From an uncultured Lachnospiraceae bacterium (GTDB lineage: Bacteria; Bacillota_A; Clostridia; Lachnospirales; Lachnospiraceae): a stretch of DNA of 8,111 nucleotides. The notes under the pieces are model-generated. The model did no database searches, was not told the DNA's origin, and saw only the letters and a list, made by a program, of their open reading frames with translations. The stretch covers positions 1 to 8,111 of the forward strand of contig CAMWMM010000206.1 of NCBI GenBank assembly GCA_947175285.1, in the 5' to 3' direction. Position numbers and translations under genes: made by a program. This document shows positions 6,460 to 8,111 of the stretch, piece after piece (the stretch's first letter is position 1; every line of letters begins with the position of its first letter).

Positions 6460-7947
6460 ATGGATATTAATAACAGAACTGAATATGCGGTATACAAGGA
6501 CATACAGGATAGAACGGGCGGAGAGATATACATAGGCGTTGTTGGTCCTGTAAGATGCGGAAAATCTACTTTTATCAAAAGATTCATGGATTTGTTGGTT
6601 CTGCCGTTTATGGAGAATGAACATGAGAAAGAACGCGCACGGGATGAACTGCCGCAGAGCGCCGGCGGCAAAACGATTACGACAACGGAGCCGAAATTTA
6701 TTCCAAAGGAAGCGGCTGAGATTCAGCTTGGAGCGGATATAGATGTTAAGGTCCGTCTGATTGACTGTGTCGGCTATATGGTAGAGGGCGCATCCGGGCA
6801 TATGGAAGAGGATATGGAGAGAATGGTGAAAACGCCATGGTCGGCGGAGGAGATTCCGTTTACAAAAGCGGCGGAAATCGGAACCCGTAAGGTTATTAAA
6901 GACCATTCGACAATTGGAATTGTCGTCACCTGTGACGGAAGTTTCGGAGAATTGCCGCGAAGCAGCTTTGTAGAGCCGGAGGAGCGGACGATTAGGGAAT
7001 TGCAGGAAATCCGAAAACCATTTTTGGTATTGTTAAACTCTGCAAAACCATATGCGGAGGAAACAAGGCAGTTAGCCGATGAAATACATGAGAAATATCA
7101 GGTGACGGTTATGCCGGTCAACTGCGAACAGTTAAAGCAGGAAGATATCAACCGTATTATGGAAAATATATTATATGAATTTCCGTTGACGATGATAGAA
7201 TTCTATATGCCGAAATGGGTGGAAATGCTTTCCTATGAGCATAAGATGAAACAAGATATTATCAATCAGATAAAGAAGCTGATGGGTGAGCTGACAAGTG
7301 TCAGGGATATTACCAAAGCGAATTTTAATCTGGAAAGCGAGTACATTAAAAAGTGCAAACTGGACGGCATCAATATGTCGGAGGGCAGTGTAAAAATTGT
7401 GCTGGATTTGGATGATACTTATTATTATGAAATGATAAGCGATTTGGTCGGTGAATCTATTACCAGTGAATATCAGATGTTATCTAATCTGAAAGAAATG
7501 GCAAAGATGAAAAGAGAATATATGAAAGTACTGCATGCAATGGAGTCCGTCCGCTATAAGGGCTACGGTGTTGTCATGCCGGATAAAGAGGAGATAGTAC
7601 TGGAAAAACCGGAAGTGATTAAGCAAGGCAACAAGTTTGGTGTTAAAATCAAAGCGGAGAGTCCGAGCATTCATATGATAAAAGCAAGCATTGAAACGGA
7701 AATCTCTCCGATTGTCGGAACAGAGACGCAGGCAAAAGATTTGATTCAGTATATAACAGATACCGGTACGAGCGATGAGGGAATTTGGGAGACAAATATT
7801 TTCGGTAAGACAATAGAGCAGCTTGTCAATGATGGCATTTCCAGCAAAATTGCGATGATAAATGAAGAAAGTCAGGTCAAATTGCAGGAGACGATGCAGA
7901 AAATTGTCAATGACAGCAATGGCGGAATGGTGTGCATTATCATATGA
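6460..7947 (+). CDS. spoIVA: Stage IV sporulation protein A (coat basement-layer ATPase)
   Basis: The protein has 495 residues, against 492 for Bacillus subtilis SpoIVA, and is alike along its whole length. The N-terminal ATPase domain has Walker A GPVRCGKST (29-37, K35), the segment DELPQSAGGKTITTTEPKF (62-80) holding the sensor threonines, and Walker B RLIDCVGY with D102. Conserved AAEIGTRKVI (137-146) and DHSTIGIVVTCDG (148-160) follow. The C-terminal region keeps PSIHMIKASIETE (402-414) and ends in GGMVCIII, the part that in B. subtilis directs the protein to the forespore via SpoVM. SpoIVA hydrolyses ATP to polymerise irreversibly on the forespore outer membrane, forming the platform for the spore coat. 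ATG 6460 is preceded by GGAAGGGG with a 7-nt spacer made only of T. The gene is transcribed separately from the XrtG operon, from the predicted sigma-E promoter. It is a core sporulation gene with no defect seen. Confidence 0.97.
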   Translation: MDINNRTEYAVYKDIQDRTGGEIYIGVVGPVRCGKSTFIKRFMDLLVLPFMENEHEKERARDELPQSAGGKTITTTEPKFIPKEAAEIQLGADIDVKVRLIDCVGYMVEGASGHMEEDMERMVKTPWSAEEIPFTKAAEIGTRKVIKDHSTIGIVVTCDGSFGELPRSSFVEPEERTIRELQEIRKPFLVLLNSAKPYAEETRQLADEIHEKYQVTVMPVNCEQLKQEDINRIMENILYEFPLTMIEFYMPKWVEMLSYEHKMKQDIINQIKKLMGELTSVRDITKANFNLESEYIKKCKLDGINMSEGSVKIVLDLDDTYYYEMISDLVGESITSEYQMLSNLKEMAKMKREYMKVLHAMESVRYKGYGVVMPDKEEIVLEKPEVIKQGNKFGVKIKAESPSIHMIKASIETEISPIVGTETQAKDLIQYITDTGTSDEGIWETNIFGKTIEQLVNDGISSKIAMINEESQVKLQETMQKIVNDSNGGMVCIII

Positions 7948-7963
7948 ACGCATCTTTTTTAAA

Positions 7964-8001
7964 AAAGAAAGGGATATCGGGTAAGATATCTCTTTTTTCT
8001 T
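7964..8001 (+). terminator. Intrinsic terminator after spoIVA
   Basis: GGGATATC (7971-7978) pairs with GATATCTC (7985-7992) around the loop GGGTAA. The stem extends through A/G-T pairs (7965-7970 with 7993-7998), and the 3' side is T-rich (TTTTTTCTT). It lies 17 nt past the spoIVA stop. Confidence 0.85.
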
Positions 8002-8012
8002 GCGTCATTAAA

Positions 8013-8021
8013 TGATATACT
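8013..8021 (+). promoter_or_regulatory. Possible extended -10 sigma-A promoter of the right-edge gene
   Basis: TGATATACT matches an extended -10 element (TG-n-TATAAT) and lies 36 nt upstream of the ATG at 8058. The -35 position at 17-bp spacing would be the T-run of the preceding terminator, which is a weak match. The call rests on the extended -10 and its place between a terminator and a start codon. Confidence 0.45.
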
Positions 8022-8057
8022 ACTAATATTAATAAAAATTTCAGGAGGTATTATTGT

Positions 8058-8111
8058 ATGGGTGAAGTATATGAGAAGTTATTGAAATGTTATGAGTGTT
8101 ATAAGAGCAGG
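8058..8111 (+). CDS. Start of an unidentified gene (3' end outside window)
   Basis: The ATG at 8058 follows AGGAGG (8043-8048) by 9 nt, a strong ribosome binding site. Only 18 codons are visible (MGEVYEKLLKCYECYKSR), with no stop before the window edge. The short amphipathic start resembles the N-terminus I recall for purine-nucleoside phosphorylases of Clostridia, which begin with a VYEKL-like helix, but 18 residues cannot prove this. It has its own probable promoter behind the spoIVA terminator, so it is a separate transcription unit. Confidence 0.7.
   Translation, partial: MGEVYEKLLKCYECYKSR

Noticed and set aside
6412..6906. 164-residue minus-strand open frame over the spoIVA start and terminator
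   Set aside because: It covers the Walker A region of spoIVA and the terminator hairpin; its composition is that of an antisense shadow.
7480..7953. 157-residue open frame on the minus strand across the end of spoIVA
   Set aside because: It is a shadow of spoIVA; the plus-strand protein is conserved along its whole length and the minus-strand product has no recognisable motif or ribosome binding site.
7953..7968. 16-bp palindrome TCTTTTTTAAAAAAGA after spoIVA as a protein-binding operator
   Set aside because: It is a simple T-run facing an A-run at the terminator; low-complexity composition explains the symmetry.

Overview
The window looks like the chromosome of a spore-forming, low-to-moderate GC Gram-positive of the class Clostridia, plausibly Lachnospiraceae. 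The evidence is a full-length spoIVA gene behind a sigma-E-type promoter, strong AGGAGG ribosome binding sites, and an exosortase variant (XrtG) that is known from Firmicutes. The genus assignment is inference.

Positions 1-6403 hold one tightly packed plus-strand operon of six genes. In order they are: a large multi-pass membrane protein cut by the left edge (6-pyruvoyl-tetrahydropterin-synthase-related membrane family, GT-C-like); a secreted acidic protein ending in a Firmicu-CTERM-like sorting tail; a small PTPS-like protein (A); the exosortase-family protease/transpeptidase XrtG with Cys-Arg-His residues; a family 2 membrane glycosyltransferase with DxD, ED and QRQRW motifs; and a second PTPS-like protein (B). 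Four of the five junctions overlap or are 1 nt apart, so the genes are probably translationally coupled. The operon ends at an intrinsic terminator (6414-6459).

Positions 6405-7947 hold spoIVA, the sporulation coat-basement ATPase. Its predicted sigma-E promoter and Shine-Dalgarno lie inside the terminator hairpin of the preceding operon. A second terminator follows spoIVA. An extended -10 promoter then leads into a gene cut by the right edge, with only 18 codons visible.

Working model (inference): the operon is a self-contained surface-display cassette. The secreted protein is exported by its signal peptide and held by its C-terminal hydrophobic segment. XrtG cleaves or transfers it, and the two glycosyltransferase-like membrane proteins build the glycan or lipid-linked acceptor. 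The two PTPS-like proteins keep the zinc-binding histidines of 6-pyruvoyl-tetrahydropterin synthase but lack its catalytic Cys and His, so their role is the least explained part. The combination of XrtG, its glycosyltransferase and PTPS-like proteins is known from comparative genomics, but to my knowledge its biochemical function has not been established. This is the best candidate for an undescribed system in the window.
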